Positions 10,540-21,779 of a DNA stretch of 64,000 nucleotides are shown piece by piece (positions within the stretch are counted from its first letter, which is position 1; every line of letters begins with the position of its first letter). Source of the stretch: Myoxocephalus aenaeus (taxonomy: Eukaryota; Chordata; Actinopteri; Perciformes; Cottidae); contig JBAMJR010000332.1 of NCBI GenBank assembly GCA_038501785.1, forward strand, positions 112,001-176,000. The letters run 5' to 3'. A program made the position numbers and the translations under genes. Below the pieces are notes generated by a model. It did not search any database. It saw only the letters and a program-made list of their open reading frames with translations, and was not told the origin of the DNA.

Positions 10540-11312
10540 ATGTTGTGATGTTGTGACGTTGTGATGTTATAATGTTGTGATGTTGTAATGTTGTGATGGT
10601 GTAGTGTTGTAATGTTGTGATGGTGTAGTGTTGTGATGGTGTGATGTTGTAATGTTGTGATGGTGTGATGGGGTAATGTCGTGATGGTGTAATGTTGTAA
10701 TGTTGTGATGGTGTGATGGTGTAATGTAGTAATGTTGTGATGGTGTAATGTTGTAATGTAGTAATGTTGTGATGTTGTAATGTTGTAATGTTGTGATGGT
10801 GTAATGTTGTGTTGTTGTGATGGTGTAGTGTTGTAATGTAGTGATGTTGTGATGTAGTAATGTTGTGATGGTGTAATGTTGTAATGTAGTAATGTTGTAA
10901 TGGTGTAATGGTGTGATGGTGTAGTGTTGTTGTTGTTGTGATGGTGTGATGTTGTAATGTTGTGATGGTGTAGTGTTGTGATGGTGTAATGTTGTGATGT
11001 GTAATGTTGTGATGGTGTGATGGTGTAGTGTTGTAATGGTGTAATGTTGTAATGTTGTTGTGATGGTGTAGTGTTGTTGTGATGGTGTGTTGTTGTAATG
11101 TTGTAATGTTGTGATGGTGTAATGTTGTAATGTTGTAATGTTGTGATGGTGTAATGTTGTAATGTTGTAATGTTGTGATGGTGTAATGTTGTGATGGTGT
11201 GATGTTGTGATGGTGTAATGTTGTGATGGTGTAGTGTTGTTGTGATGGTGTGATGTTGTGATGTGTAATGTTGTGATGGTGTAGTGTTGTTGTGATGGTG
11301 TGATGTTGTGAT
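10540..11312. repeat. GTT/GTG-rich minisatellite
   Basis: Irregular tandem units of the type ATGTTGTGATGGTGTA and ATGTTGTA fill about 770 bp. The long minus-strand reading frames of His/Asn/Thr/Ile in this stretch only reflect the repeat. The array resumes at 11,749-11,778 beyond the inserted LTR. Confidence 0.92.
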
Positions 11313-11748
11313 TGTGAGGCACAGTAGACAGTCAAGTTCAACAGCACAACTATGAGACAGGTGGTAGGCAGAGTTCTTTAGTGGGGTATTCAGGCAGGGG
11401 TCAAAACCAGGAGATCAGTCAAACAAGCAAACAAATCCGATAAGGGGCAGGCAAAATCCACAGTACACGAGACAGGCAAAAACGGGGTCAGAACAGGCAG
11501 GCAAAGAGAGGGATACGCTGGAGAGTTTGGCACAATGGACAAGACAATCTGGCAGAGGACACATGCAAGTGAGGGGACCTAAATAGTGAGCTAATGAGGG
11601 AACGGGCTGCAGGTGAGATGGGTGTGAGGGCCAGGTGACGGTGATGAGGGGTAATCAGACGTGGGTGGTAGGATCTGGAATGACAGGAGAGTGGTTAGAA
11701 CTGACAGACAGGATGAAAAACACTTAATATGACAGGGAATCCGTGACA
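11313..11748 (-). mobile_element. Solo LTR inserted in the minisatellite
   Basis: Read on the minus strand it starts TGTCACGGATTCCCTGTC and ends TACTGTGCCTCACA, so it has TG...CA ends. It is flanked by a perfect 5-bp duplication GTGAT (11,308-11,312 and 11,749-11,753), and minisatellite lies on both sides. The start resembles that of the LTR at 1570 (TGTCACGG), so both may belong to the same broad gypsy group. Length is 436 bp and no internal region is present. Confidence 0.82.
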
Positions 11749-11778
11749 GTGATGGTGTAATGTTGTGATGTTGTGATC

Positions 11779-12039
11779 TATTGAACGATTGCAGGACATC
11801 CACTTCACTACAATGAGGTTATTATGATTTTAAATGATATTTGGTCAGAATTTCCCGTTAATTAAAGTTTTGTGAAAATTGCATTTAATTTACAAATGTT
11901 TCAAAGTATAAAATCTGTATGGATCAAGATGTAAATGATTATACTGTATTATCATCGTTATTGTTATGAACCCTTTCTTTTGTGTACCTGGAGTTGTAAA
12001 GGCTATAATAATATAATACATATAATGTATAATATCCAA

Positions 12040-12042
<3 letters not shown>
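11779..12042. other. Non-coding, AT-rich
   Basis: No gene or recognised repeat until the (TA)n tract at 12,043. Confidence 0.4.

Positions 12043-12109
<67 letters not shown>
12043..12109. repeat. (TA)n microsatellite, about 33 units
   Basis: A continuous TA dinucleotide run, followed by imperfect ATATAC sequence. Confidence 0.97.
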
Positions 12110-12115
<6 letters not shown>

Positions 12116-12142
12116 CAAAATATTATATACAATATAATATAC

Positions 12143-12391
12143 ATGTCAGGTCGCTTCCCTGTGTCTCTTGTGTCCCGTCTGTTCTCTGGGGATCCTCCTC
12201 TGTTGCTCTCCCTCAGGTTTCTTCCCTTTTTTCCCTGTGAAATGTTTTTTACTATCTTTATTTGGGGAGTTTCTCCTGATCCGATGTGAGGTCCTGGGAC
12301 GGGATGTTATGTTACAGATTGTAAAGGCCTCCGAGGCAAACTTGTATTTGTGATGTTGGGCTACATAAAATAAATTGAATTAAATTGAATC
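12143..12391 (+). mobile_element. Non-LTR retroposon 3' tail
   Basis: The text runs CTTCCCTTTTTTCCCTGTGA ... GGGGAGTTTCTCCTGATCCG ... GATTGTAAAGGCCTCCGAGG ... GATGTTGGGCTACATAAAAT and ends in AATTGA repeats. I recognise this as the conserved 3' tail of a widespread fish LINE/SINE group. Short tail repeats mark its 3' end. Confidence 0.6.
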
Positions 12392-12465
12392 CTGATAATA
12401 CACTAAATATAATAACAGGACAGACAGTCGCTGCCCGTTAATTAAGCTGCAGGATGAAAGAAAAA

Positions 12466-13631
12466 TACTAAACTGAAGAGACAAAATATTTAGTTTGTAG
12501 TTCAAACACTTCAACATGACATCAACACTTAGAAAATACTTTATTAATGTTCAGAATGATAAATGCTGCTCCTTAAAAAAATACCTAATGATTTCTGATT
12601 CCCTCATTTAAGATGCGTGTCCTCTTATGTGCAATACAGTAACAGATATTTGTTCGGAGAGGAGGGAGGGAACCTCACAAAATGTTCCATGCTGAAGTTG
12701 TTTTGCAACAACAAACTTTTTGACTCCTCCATCTGTGATTTTATGAATAGAATAAAGAAAATTGCAAACCAGATTGGTCCATCAGACAACAAATAAAATG
12801 TGCAATCACTTTGTTAGAACAATGCAAATAAAGTTCTATCTGTGCAAAAAATATCTAATATTTTGCCAAAAAATAGCTTATTGTGGCTGAATTAACCTGT
12901 TTTACAAGATAATAACAATAACGTGCAACCTGTGCAAAACAGAATGAGTGCAGATGTGTGAGTCATCAGGTTGTATCAGTATCAGTGGCTGCAGTGAGCT
13001 GCTTTCCTCTACACATCTCTTTAAAACGGGTTGCAGGCTCTCAGTTCATGCTCAATGCTGAGCTGAGGTCTGTTTTCTGTTTTGAGAGGAAACACAGAAA
13101 AGACGACCTCACGGTGAGGTCTTAGGTTGAGGTCTCAGGGTGAGGTCTCGCAGAGGTCGGATGTGACGAGTCAACAATAATCTTGGCCCCAGAGTTTGAG
13201 AATTACTGCTTTATACTGACGGCTGATATTCTGCATCCTGTCATTTGTTCATCGCGAGATTCTTTCTAAAGATAGATATCGCGTATGAATCATAACCATT
13301 TCATAATCCGAACCGCTTATCCTCATTTTAATTATACTTTGGTTAAATCCATGAATCCACTTTGTCATTCACAAGGGGGGTTACTTCAAATAATATCATT
13401 AAGAAGTATTCTTATACTGCTGGGAAGTACCGAAAAAGTGTGATATAGTAAATAATCTTACGCTGTTTCCTCCCGACTGGTTTTTAAACATATTTCCATA
13501 TTTTGTCCGGTATGATCATTACATCATGGCATTAAAGTACGCTGTTTCGTCTTAAAAAGGTTTAAAAAGCCGACATGTGACCTAAAGAAAACCTGTATGA
13601 TCAACTGCAGTTTACTGTTTTTTATTAAAAT
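12466..13631. repeat. Low-copy dispersed repeat, copy A
   Basis: This segment matches 21,099-23,632 (copy B, itself split by a Harbinger element) and 26,147-28,540 (copy C). The middle part matches 18,752-19,083 in reverse. Landmarks are CTTTATTAATGTTCAGAATG, GTGTCCTCTTATGTGCAATA and GTTACTTCAAATAATATCAT. A GTTTGAGAATTACTG phrase at about 13,194 resembles a hAT terminus, so part of the family may be hAT-derived. The 3' side is cut by the gypsy LTR remnant at 13,632. Confidence 0.75.
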
Positions 13632-13718
13632 TGTAACAGGAGGGCACCGAGGACACCAGTTAGGGCAGCGCAGCAATCACAGGCAGAGTCAGTTCTGCAG
13701 GTTTCTAAAGGACTTTAA
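13632..13718 (-). mobile_element. Truncated 3' LTR of the gmr1-like element
   Basis: On the minus strand, sequence after the RNase H codons contains an AATTAAA polyadenylation-like signal and ends CCTCCTGTTACA, a plausible LTR end. Only the R/U5-like end is present. The U3 part seems to be deleted, fusing the RNase H reading frame directly to the LTR remainder. Confidence 0.55.
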
Positions 13719-13982
13719 TTAAACAAACATAAAACAACTCCAAAACGTAGCTCGGTTCAGAGCTCTACCAGCATCTGCATTCCCATGCTTGGCTCTGGAT
13801 CTGTGAACAATAGCAAAGTTAAACTCTTGCAAAGAGATGAACCACCTCCCTACCTTGGCATTGGTGTCTTTCTTATTAGCCATCCACACCAGGGGAGCAT
13901 GGTCGGTCACCAGAGTGAAGTGGCGTCCCCAGAGGTAATACCGAAGGCGCTCTAGTGCCCATTTTATGGCGAGGGCTTCCTT
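13719..13982 (-). pseudogene. gmr1-like RNase H C-terminal part (after stop)
   Basis: This is the same minus-strand frame as the upstream pol, separated from it by a TAA at 13,983-13,985. It contains the later RNase H motifs (TDHAPLVWM, then VGRWF and HGNADA). The last codons (GRALNRATFWSCFMFV) do not look like the usual continuation and probably come from the deletion junction with the LTR. The RNase H would degrade the RNA strand of the RNA-DNA hybrid in reverse transcription. This copy cannot be translated intact. Confidence 0.75.
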
Positions 13983-15668
13983 TTACACCGTGGCATATCC
14001 TTGTTCTCTTGGGTTGAGCTTCCGACTGATGTACATAATGGGATGTTCCTCACCTCGAACTTCCTGGGAGAGTACTGCCCCTATGCCCATCTTTGATGCA
14101 TCCGTTTGAACGATCATCTCCCGGCTGAAGTCTGGAGTCAACAATACCGGCTGTGAACTGAGGGCCTCCTTTAGGCCCTTAAAGGCCTGTTCAGCTTCTT
14201 CTGTCCACTTAACCCTGAGTGGCTGGGAGGCTTTGGTCAAGTCTGTGAGGGGAGATGCTATAGCAGAGAAGTTTGGGATGAAGCGACCATAGTATGAGGT
14301 CAGACCCAAAAATGTCTTTACCTGGGCCTTTGTGGATGGGCGTGGCCAGCCCTGGATCGCCTGGACCTTGCGGTCTTGTGGCCTCACGTTGCCCCTCCCA
14401 ATAGTGTAGCCCAGATATTCGGCTTCTTCCAGACCAAGCTTGCACTTTTTGGGGTTTGCCGTCAAGCCGGCCTTGCGGAGAGCTTCTAGGACTGCTGCCA
14501 GTCTTCCCAGGTGGCTGTCCCAGGAGTCACTGTGGATTACCACGTCGTCGATATACGCAGCTGCATACTCACGATGCGGCTTCAGGACCCTGTCCATCAG
14601 TCTCTGGAACGTGGCTGGGGCTCCATGCAGACCGAAGGGCAGCACAGTGTAGTGATACAGCCCTGACGGGGTGGCGAAGGCCGTCTTTTCCTTCGCGCTT
14701 TCTGCCAGGGGTACCTGCCAATATCCCTTAGTCAGGTCCAGGGTGCTGATGAAACGGGCTTCCCCGAGGCGGTCGATCAGCTCATCTACCCTGGGCATAG
14801 GATAAGCATCACACTTTGAAATTTCATTTAATTTCCGGAAGTCATTACAGAACCGGGTGGTGTTATCTGGTTTAGGCACCAGGACAACCGGGCTGGCCCA
14901 CTCACTGTGGGATTCCTTTATCACCCCTAGAGCCAACATTTTCTGGACCTCTTTTTCAATGGCTGCCCTTCTGGCTTCGGGTATCCTGTAGGGCCGCAAC
15001 TTTACCTTCTTGCCTGGTTCGGTTTGAATGTGATGCTCCACCAGGGAGGTGCGCCCGGGTTGTGCAGAGAAAACATCCAAATTCTGCTGCACCAGCTCCC
15101 TGGTTTGTTGTAGCTGTGCTTTTGATAAGCCAGGGCCATACCCTACTTCCGTCACTTCCCTTCCTGGAGAAGGAAACACATCAGGGGACACACCACACAG
15201 GAGCGTATCTCGGCTGCGCCACCTTTTCAGCGGATTAACATGGTATATTTGGGAGGTTTTGCGTCGCCCAGGCTGACATACCTTGTAGTTGACTGGGCCT
15301 ACCTTCTCGGCCACCTCATAGGGCCCTTGCCAGGAGGCCAAGAACTTGTGGTTAGTGGTGGGGATTAGGACCAGCACTTTGTCCCCTGGTTGGAACTCCC
15401 GAGGTTGGGCCCCCCGATTGTAGACTCGCCTTTGTGCTTGAGCCATGTGTTCCCTCACCATTGGCCACACGTCCTTCATGTGAGCCTGCATCTTCTCCAC
15501 ATGTTCCACCAGGCTCCGATGAGGACTTGGTTGCTCCTCCCAGGCTTCTTTTGCTATGTCGAGGAGACCTCTGGGCTGTCTCCCATACAGCAGCTCAAAG
15601 GGGGAGAAGCCAGTGGACACTTGAGGAACCTCCCTGATTGAAAACAGAACATAGGGCAGAAGCTGGTC
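13983..15668 (-). pseudogene. pol: gmr1-like pol: integrase C-terminus, reverse transcriptase, start of RNase H
   Basis: The frame is continuous with 15,669-17,867, from which a TGA at 15,669-15,671 separates it. Counting residues from the first Met (15,620), residues 1-75 finish the integrase core and 80-132 form the GPY/F-type C-terminal domain (WQGPYEVAEKVG). After a linker the reverse transcriptase runs from about 200 to 440, with catalytic DLTKGYWQ near 295 and YIDD at 356-359. RNase H starts near 500 (TDASKMGIGAVLSQ, with the first Asp). A TAA at the 3' end stops it inside RNase H. The integrase-before-RT order is the hallmark of gmr1-type Ty3/gypsy elements of deuterostomes. It is dead by two nonsense changes. 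Confidence 0.88.
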
Positions 15669-17867
15669 TCAGTTACGACCATCTTTATCAACAACCTTCT
15701 TCAACATTGACTTCAACGTTTTGTTAAAACGTTCAACTAAGCCATCAGTTTGTGGATGATAGACAGAGGTGCGAAGCTGTTTTACCTTGAAGAGCCAGCA
15801 GAGGTCTTTCATTACCTTGGACATGAAGGGGGTGCCCTGGTCTGTCAACAACTCCTTGGGGATTCCGACTCTGCTGAAGAAATGGACTAGCTCCCGAGCA
15901 ATCGTTTTTGTGGTCATGTTCCTCAGGGGAATGGCCTCAGGGTACCTTGTTGCATAATCTAGTATCACCAGAATATACTGATGTCCCCTAGCCGACTTTA
16001 CAAGGGGCCCCACCAAGTCCATAGCAATGCGGGAGAATGGCACATCAATTATAGGGAGAGGTATGAGGGGACTTTTAAAGTGGGGCTTAGGGCTCATCTT
16101 TTGGCATTCCACACAGGTCCGACAATAGTCCTCTACTGCTCTTACCACTCCTGGCCAGTGGAACCGGCTGGCAATCCGCTGCCTTGTCTTCTCAACCCCG
16201 AGGTGGGCCCCCAGGACATGGCTGTGGGCTAGGTGCAACACTGTGGAAATATACGGTTTTGGGACAACCAACAAGTCCCTCCTCTGGCCTTCTGCCTCTT
16301 GAGTATAGTACAACAATTTATTTTTGATTGTAAAACACGGAAAGGTTAGCTTACCCAGCCCTGGAGCTAGTTTCCCCTCGATTTCCATGACATTGCTGTG
16401 CGCCGGCAGCAGGTTAGGGTCCTCCAGCTGGGCTGTTCCGAACTGGCCCTTCAACCTGGGCGGCAAGTCCTCCGCCCCACCATCTGTGCCTGATCCTGAC
16501 GGGAAGGCAAAACCCAAGTGGTCCAGGGTCCCCTCTCCATTGGAACTTTGGTTACCCCTTGTTTCTTCAAGGGCTGCACACACTACTTTAGGCGTACCTT
16601 TTCCCTCACGGCTTTTCAGTTTAGACCCAGACTTGCTTCTTAGTGGACACTTTGGGTTGTCCTGCTGCAGCCGGTCATATAGGGGGCAATCCCGACCCAC
16701 CAAGACTGGGACCGGGAGAGATGGAACCACCCCTACTGTCAGCTGACAGCTGCCCTTGACTGTCGTGAGTCTGATGACCCCGGTGGGATACTCTTTGGTG
16801 TCCCCATGTACGCAGGACACCGGTATCATGGCACTAGACCTGGCTGGTTCCAGGAGGTGGGGTTGGACGAGGGACACCACACTGCCGGAGTCTACCAGGG
16901 CTACTGCATCCCTCCCATTTACTTTGACAGGTATCATACGGGCTGGCGAGGTTTCCTGCACCCAGCAGGAGGCGAGCACGTGACAAGGTCTTGCACCCGA
17001 CGAGTCGGCCGTGGGCATCGGTTCATCCTTTCCTGGACAGTCCCAAGATATGTGGCCTGGCTCTCCACATTTAAAGCAGCTCCTTAGATCATGTGTTGGG
17101 GGTGGTCGCTGTCGTCTTGGACCCTCCAGTTCATGCATCCTCCTAGCCCTTGGTACCTCTTCCCTGGATTTCCGGCTCACCTCCGGCTCCGCTCGCCTGG
17201 GTCTTAGTAATTCGGCTGTAACCCTCTGGCTCTCCACCAGGCTAACCAGGTCATCTAGGTTGGCTGGGTTCTGCTGACTGGTCACTTTCTTGGCCTCATA
17301 CGGTAGAGACCAGATGTATTTGTCCATCATGACCCTCTCCAAGACACTTAGTTCCTTTGGGTCAGATGTCAGCCAAGCTTTGGTTACCCGACCGAGGTCA
17401 TACATTTGAGCCCTGGCTGGCAATTCTGGTTTAAACCTCCAGTCATGGAAAGTCTGGGCTCTTGCTGCTAAACTGTAGCCGTACCTCGCCAAGATTTCTT
17501 TCTTCAAGACCGGGTATACCTTGGACTGGTCTGGAGGGAGGTCGAGGTATGCCTGCTGGGCCGGACCGAGTAGGAAGGGCCCGACCAGATCGGCCCAGGA
17601 ATCGTCCGGCCAGCCCTCCCTCTTAGCGGTGCGCTCGAAGGCTGTCAAGTAGGCCTCTACATCGTCGCTCTCTGTCATTTTGGGAATAAAACGACTAGGG
17701 TTAGGCTGCACGGTCTCCTCCCTTCGTGTTGGAGGGGTGGCCGCCAAACACTTCTGGACCTCTGCATGGAGAAGGGCGTTGTGCTGTCGTTGCTCGTGAA
17801 TCATTGTCCGGTGCAGGGTCTGCTGTTCAGCAGAAATGCGCACCCACTCTCGCATTAGATCCTCCAT
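15669..17867 (-). pseudogene. gag-pol: gmr1-like gag-protease-integrase
   Basis: A 732-residue frame read on the minus strand. Residues 60-225 are a SCAN-like gag region (EAYLTAFERTAKREGWPD). A CCHC zinc knuckle lies at about 264-277 (CFKCGEPGHISWDC). An aspartic protease with active-site DSG is at 326-328. The integrase zinc-binding HHCC region is at about 545-590 (CRTCVEC), and the DDE core has D617, D676 and E712 (spacing DX35E; motifs MDLVGP, LLTDQG, VERFNK). There is no reverse transcriptase between protease and integrase; it follows the integrase instead. The frame stops at a TGA in place of a Trp codon and then continues in phase, so gag and pol were one reading frame. Only about 34 bp of leader precede the ATG before the TIR element at 17,902, so the 5' LTR is missing. 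Confidence 0.88.
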
Positions 17868-17901
17868 TGTTTGACTGCTACGCCACCACTAGGGTCCTTG
17901 C

Positions 17902-19538
17902 CAGTGGCGTCCCTAGGCTAAAACATCCGGGGCTTTAGCCCCGGGTGTTTTTTAATTAGCCCCGAATATTAATTTTCAAAAAAAGAAAATACGTCATTCA
18001 CCCCAAACAGCGGCGTCAGGCAGCAGGCGCACTTGCAGTGTGCGCCCCCCTATTATACAAGTCGTCATTTAAGTTTCTCTTTCCTATAGAACAGGTCTAC
18101 ACCTTGTTCTGTTATTAAACAAACTAAACGGACGTATTTTATTGATCTTATCCACACGACAGTGTGTCATTTATGTCTCTAAATGGTCGCGTTAACACTT
18201 CTCCTCTGCTCTGCATCGCGCACGGCGATGCGCACAGACACGTGCGCGCGCACACACAGGTGAGCACTGAGCACACAGCAGCGGACAGAGAGCGTCGAAA
18301 AATATATCGCGTGAAAAGCAGACCGGAGTTTTAAACGCTCCCAGGGTGAAGATGGCAACAGCAGCTCTCCTGTGAGGAACAACCGGAGTTCTCCTCACAC
18401 CAGAGCAGCTCTCTGAACACAGAGCAGCTCTCCTGCTCAGGTGAAAGAGACAAAGTGCTCGTATCTTCTACCAACAATGAGCTGCTGGCTTCACATATTA
18501 CAAAAGTACAAAGTACACGGAAATAAAACTAAGTCATTAATAAATACATGGAGAAATGCCTGTACTTTCGGGTAAATTGTTACGCCGTTAACAGGTTACG
18601 CTTGCGCATGCGCGACTCGCTCGCTTATTTTTTGGCGTTTTGCCAGAAGTCTCCGCGACGTCCTTTCTGCTGCTGCGTCTCTCAAAACAGAAAACAGATC
18701 TCAACGTTGAACATGAATTGTATCAAATCTACAACCCTGTTTTAAAAAGATGTGTAGAGGCTCACTGCTCCACTAATACTGATGCAACCTGATGCTCACA
18801 TATCTGCACTCATTCTGTTTTGTTTGGCAAAAAATAATTAATAGCTTATTGTTTTCCACAATGAGCTATTTAGTAGTAACTAAATATTAGTATTTTTTTT
18901 TTTGCACAGATATAACTTTATGTTCATTGTTCTAAGTGATTGCAATTAAAACATTGTCTGATGGAGCAATCTGATTTACTTGAAACTTTAAGTGATTGCA
19001 ATTTTCTTTATTTTGTTATTTATAAAAGCACAGATGGAATCACAAAATGTTATTTACAGAAAAAGTTTGAGAACCACTACTTTAAGTGTTTGTGTTGGTT
19101 GAGCACTATTAGCATTATTAGCATCTTATGTCTAAATATTATGTTAAAGAGTATGTTATGTTAAATAATGTTAAAGAATATGTAAAGAATAAATACATAT
19201 GAGTATGTAAAGAGCATTAAATGTACAATGTAAACACTGTACATGACAAGATGCATGGTTCATTAAACATCTCAATGTTTACTGTTGCTGAATGGTTGCT
19301 GTTGGTATGTTCAACATGATGAATGGGGCATTTTTGTGCCTGGGCTATTGAGGGAAGTTTGTGAACATTGCTAGCCTATTTGGTATTAACTGGTAACCAT
19401 GAAATGCCTCAATTCAATTCAGTCCAGAAGAGCAGGTACCTGTAGGGTATGTGGAGAGTGTTTCTATGTCTAAAAATTTCGCTGCTTCACTCTTCTGGGC
19501 TAAGCCCCAGATGTGTCAAAATCCTAGAGACGCCCCTG
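17902..19538. mobile_element. hAT-like TIR element
   Basis: The left end is CAGTGGCGTCCCTAGG. The right end, as reverse complement, is CAGGGGCGTCTCTAGG. Both are followed inward by a GGGGCTTTAGCCCC-type hairpin. CAG-starting ends fit hAT, but the flanks (GTCCTTGC and CTCTGTGT) are not a duplication, so the insertion has been rearranged. There is no transposase. The interior holds an inverted copy of the low-copy repeat family (18,752-19,083). Confidence 0.65.
18752..19083 (-). repeat. Low-copy dispersed repeat, inverted copy D
   Basis: Reverse-complement similarity to 12,700-13,030. Shared phrases include CATATCTGCACTCATTCTGT, TTGCACAGATATAACTTTAT and CACAGATGGA. It ends in GTTTGAGAACCACTAC, a hAT-terminus-like sequence that mirrors the one in copy A. 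Confidence 0.65.
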
Positions 19539-19699
19539 CTCTGTGTTATGAAGTCTCCGTCTGAGAAGGTTTTCCGTGTCGCGCTGTGAGCTGAGCGACC
19601 TCGTAGCTGCTAGTGTGGCATTTTCTTGTGTTTTGTTCGGACGGCAAACATACGATTGTTGAGCTCGCAGGCTATCTGCCATTTGCTTGAATTTCTCTC

Positions 19700-19761
19700 C
19701 ATTCTATTTTTAGAATCTGCTGCGGGCCAATAAAAAATGGGCCATAGTTTGGACACCCATG
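19700..19761. mobile_element. hAT terminal fragment
   Basis: GCGGGCCAATAAAAAATGGG then AGTTTGGACACCCATG is a degenerate hAT end (CAGGGGTGTCCAAAC-type in reverse). It is followed by CTCTAGAG, a typical hAT target. Confidence 0.5.
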
Positions 19762-20478
19762 CTCTAGAGAGAGCGGCTTGTGACTTGCCTTGTGATTATT
19801 TACAGCCAAAAAAGTTAAGTAGGACAACTGTATCTAATTTGCATGCAGATCATGATGTCATCAGCATGTTGTCACAAGGCAGAACCGTTTGGTTTGTAAA
19901 GCAGCCAGATCGCCTCTCAAAGCTCTGAGAGACACCACGCGGATGCACCAGCTTCTACTGCTTGTACAGCCGTCACTCAGGACTCAGACACAGGTGGAAC
20001 ACCCAAGGTGGCCTCCTGCTTCAGTGGATATCTCTTCATGACCTGAAATCAGATTTTCGGGTGAACCCCGAGAGGCGACGCCCCCCTCGCCGGTCCTACG
20101 TCTTATTTGTGCGCAGACCACAGAGAGGAGAGTGAGGACCGCTCAGCCATGTCCACAGATGGAACATTTGGCTCCAGGTGTGAAGGTGCTGACAAAAATG
20201 TCACAAAAAAAGATTACATTTACTCCGGAACGCACAATCCACTGTCACAGGTGTCATGTTGGAAACCTTTCACCTGAGTCCACTTCTTTAAACCTTTATA
20301 CTGAACGAAGGCTCCTGACTCAGAGGAGTCTATTTTTAAACCCTTACAATGAAGAAAAAACAAATCATTGTATACTGAATGGCAGCTGGCTCAATACCAG
20401 AGCTCACGCCCTTCTTCGTCTGCATTCCACTCTGACGATGTGGAGAAAAGTTCTACAGGACAGCACAACAAAGACTTG

Positions 20479-20481
<3 letters not shown>
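19762..20481. other. Non-coding; holds an inverted copy of sequence near 28.6 kb
   Basis: 20,385-20,480 (CCAGAGCTCACGCCCTTCTT; CAGGACAGCACAAC) matches 28,590-28,680 in reverse. A 115-codon plus frame at 20,132-20,479 has no recognisable domain and overlaps this repeat, so I do not call it a gene. Confidence 0.5.

Positions 20482-20552
<71 letters not shown>
20482..20552. repeat. (AT)n followed by poly-T
   Basis: About 28 AT units, then about 15 T. It separates the preceding sequence from a TIR-like fragment. Confidence 0.95.
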
Positions 20553-20608
20553 GGTGGCTCAAGGTGGGCCCCGTGGCCCTCTATTGGCCGACCGCCACTG
20601 GTCCTACT
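20553..20608. mobile_element. TIR-like fragment
   Basis: In reverse it reads CCAGTGGCGGTCGGCCAATA, a CAGTGGCG-type hAT-like terminus. Only one end is present, next to the AT/T tract. Confidence 0.4.
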
Positions 20609-21098
20609 TGAGAAAGGCGTTGCAAGTAAATCCGCCACCAAGTCCGGTTCTACTCCTCCTTCAGCCATAGAGTATGAAAAAACTAAAATACTTAAAAATC
20701 ATGACCTTCCCAGTAGGACGTTCTCATTTTATTGATAAGACAAAGCCGTACTAATCCAAGCCTCTTTTTGTTGATAGCACCTCATATGTCCACGAGCTAC
20801 TTCTGTGTGTGCGCAAATTGAAAAACGATCCAGTGTTCATACTCAACCCAGGATCCAAATACATACTCGGTTTAATTTAATACATCAGAGAGATGTATAC
20901 AGATGTATTTGGGATTGTTGAAGTCATTGGATATCATTTGAAGGAGTATTGATCCTAGCGAGTAATAACTGGTTGTTGCTTCTGGGAGCAACTTTCTGAA
21001 TTGTGTAACTTCATAGATTCACAGTTTGTCTTTCAGTGGAATTGTTATTGTTCTGCCATGAGTCAACACTCACGTCACAGGATCGGCAGCATGTTTGA
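20609..21098. other. Non-coding, nothing recognised
   Basis: AT-rich sequence with no repeat or coding similarity that I can name. Confidence 0.4.
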
Positions 21099-21779
21099 TG
21101 AACTGAAGAGACACAATATTTAGTTTGTGGTTCAGAAATTCTGGTTCAAACACTTCAAAATGACATCAACACTCAGTAGAACATACTTTATTAATGTTCA
21201 GAATGATAAATGCTGCTCCTTTAAAAAAAATACCTAATGATGTCTGATCCCTTCATTTAAGATGTGTGTCCTCTTATGTGCAATACAGTAACAGATATTT
21301 GGTTGGAGAGGAGGGAGGGAACCACTCCTTCCTCCTCCATGACGGTGATGATCGATATTTGTGTTCATCATAACTTAGTTTCACACCGACGTTCACACAA
21401 TGGAAGAAGAATGCAAATACCGCAGAACAAAAGAAGGAGGGATGGAGGCAGGGAGCGCCTCTAGAACATGTTCACGTCCAACCGCCCTGACAACACGGTC
21501 ACAAAGTGTTCCATGCTGAAGTTGTTTTGCAACAACAAACTTGTTGACTCCTCCATCTGTGACTTTATAAATAGAATAAAGAAAATTGCAAACCAGATTA
21601 GTCCATCACACAACAACTAATGAAATGTGCAATCACTTTGTTAGAACAATGCAAATAAAGTTCTATCTGTGCAAAAAATATCTAATATTTGGCCACTAAT
21701 AGCTTATTGTGGCTGAATTAACCTGTTTTACAAGATAATAACAATAACGTGCAACCTGTGCAAAACAGAATGAGTGCAG
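21099..21779. repeat. Low-copy dispersed repeat, copy B left part
   Basis: It is collinear with 12,469-12,955 but carries an extra block (21,328-21,500, including CCTCCATGACGGTGATGATC). That block is also in copy C (26,299-26,430) and absent from copy A. Confidence 0.75.

Noticed and set aside
10520..11347. 275- and 251-codon minus-strand His/Asn/Thr/Ile frames
   Set aside because: They are translations of the GTT/GTG minisatellite without any domain, and unit lengths vary irregularly.
20132..20479. 115-codon plus-strand frame as a gene
   Set aside because: No domain, and its end overlaps sequence duplicated in reverse at 28.6 kb and runs towards (AT)n.
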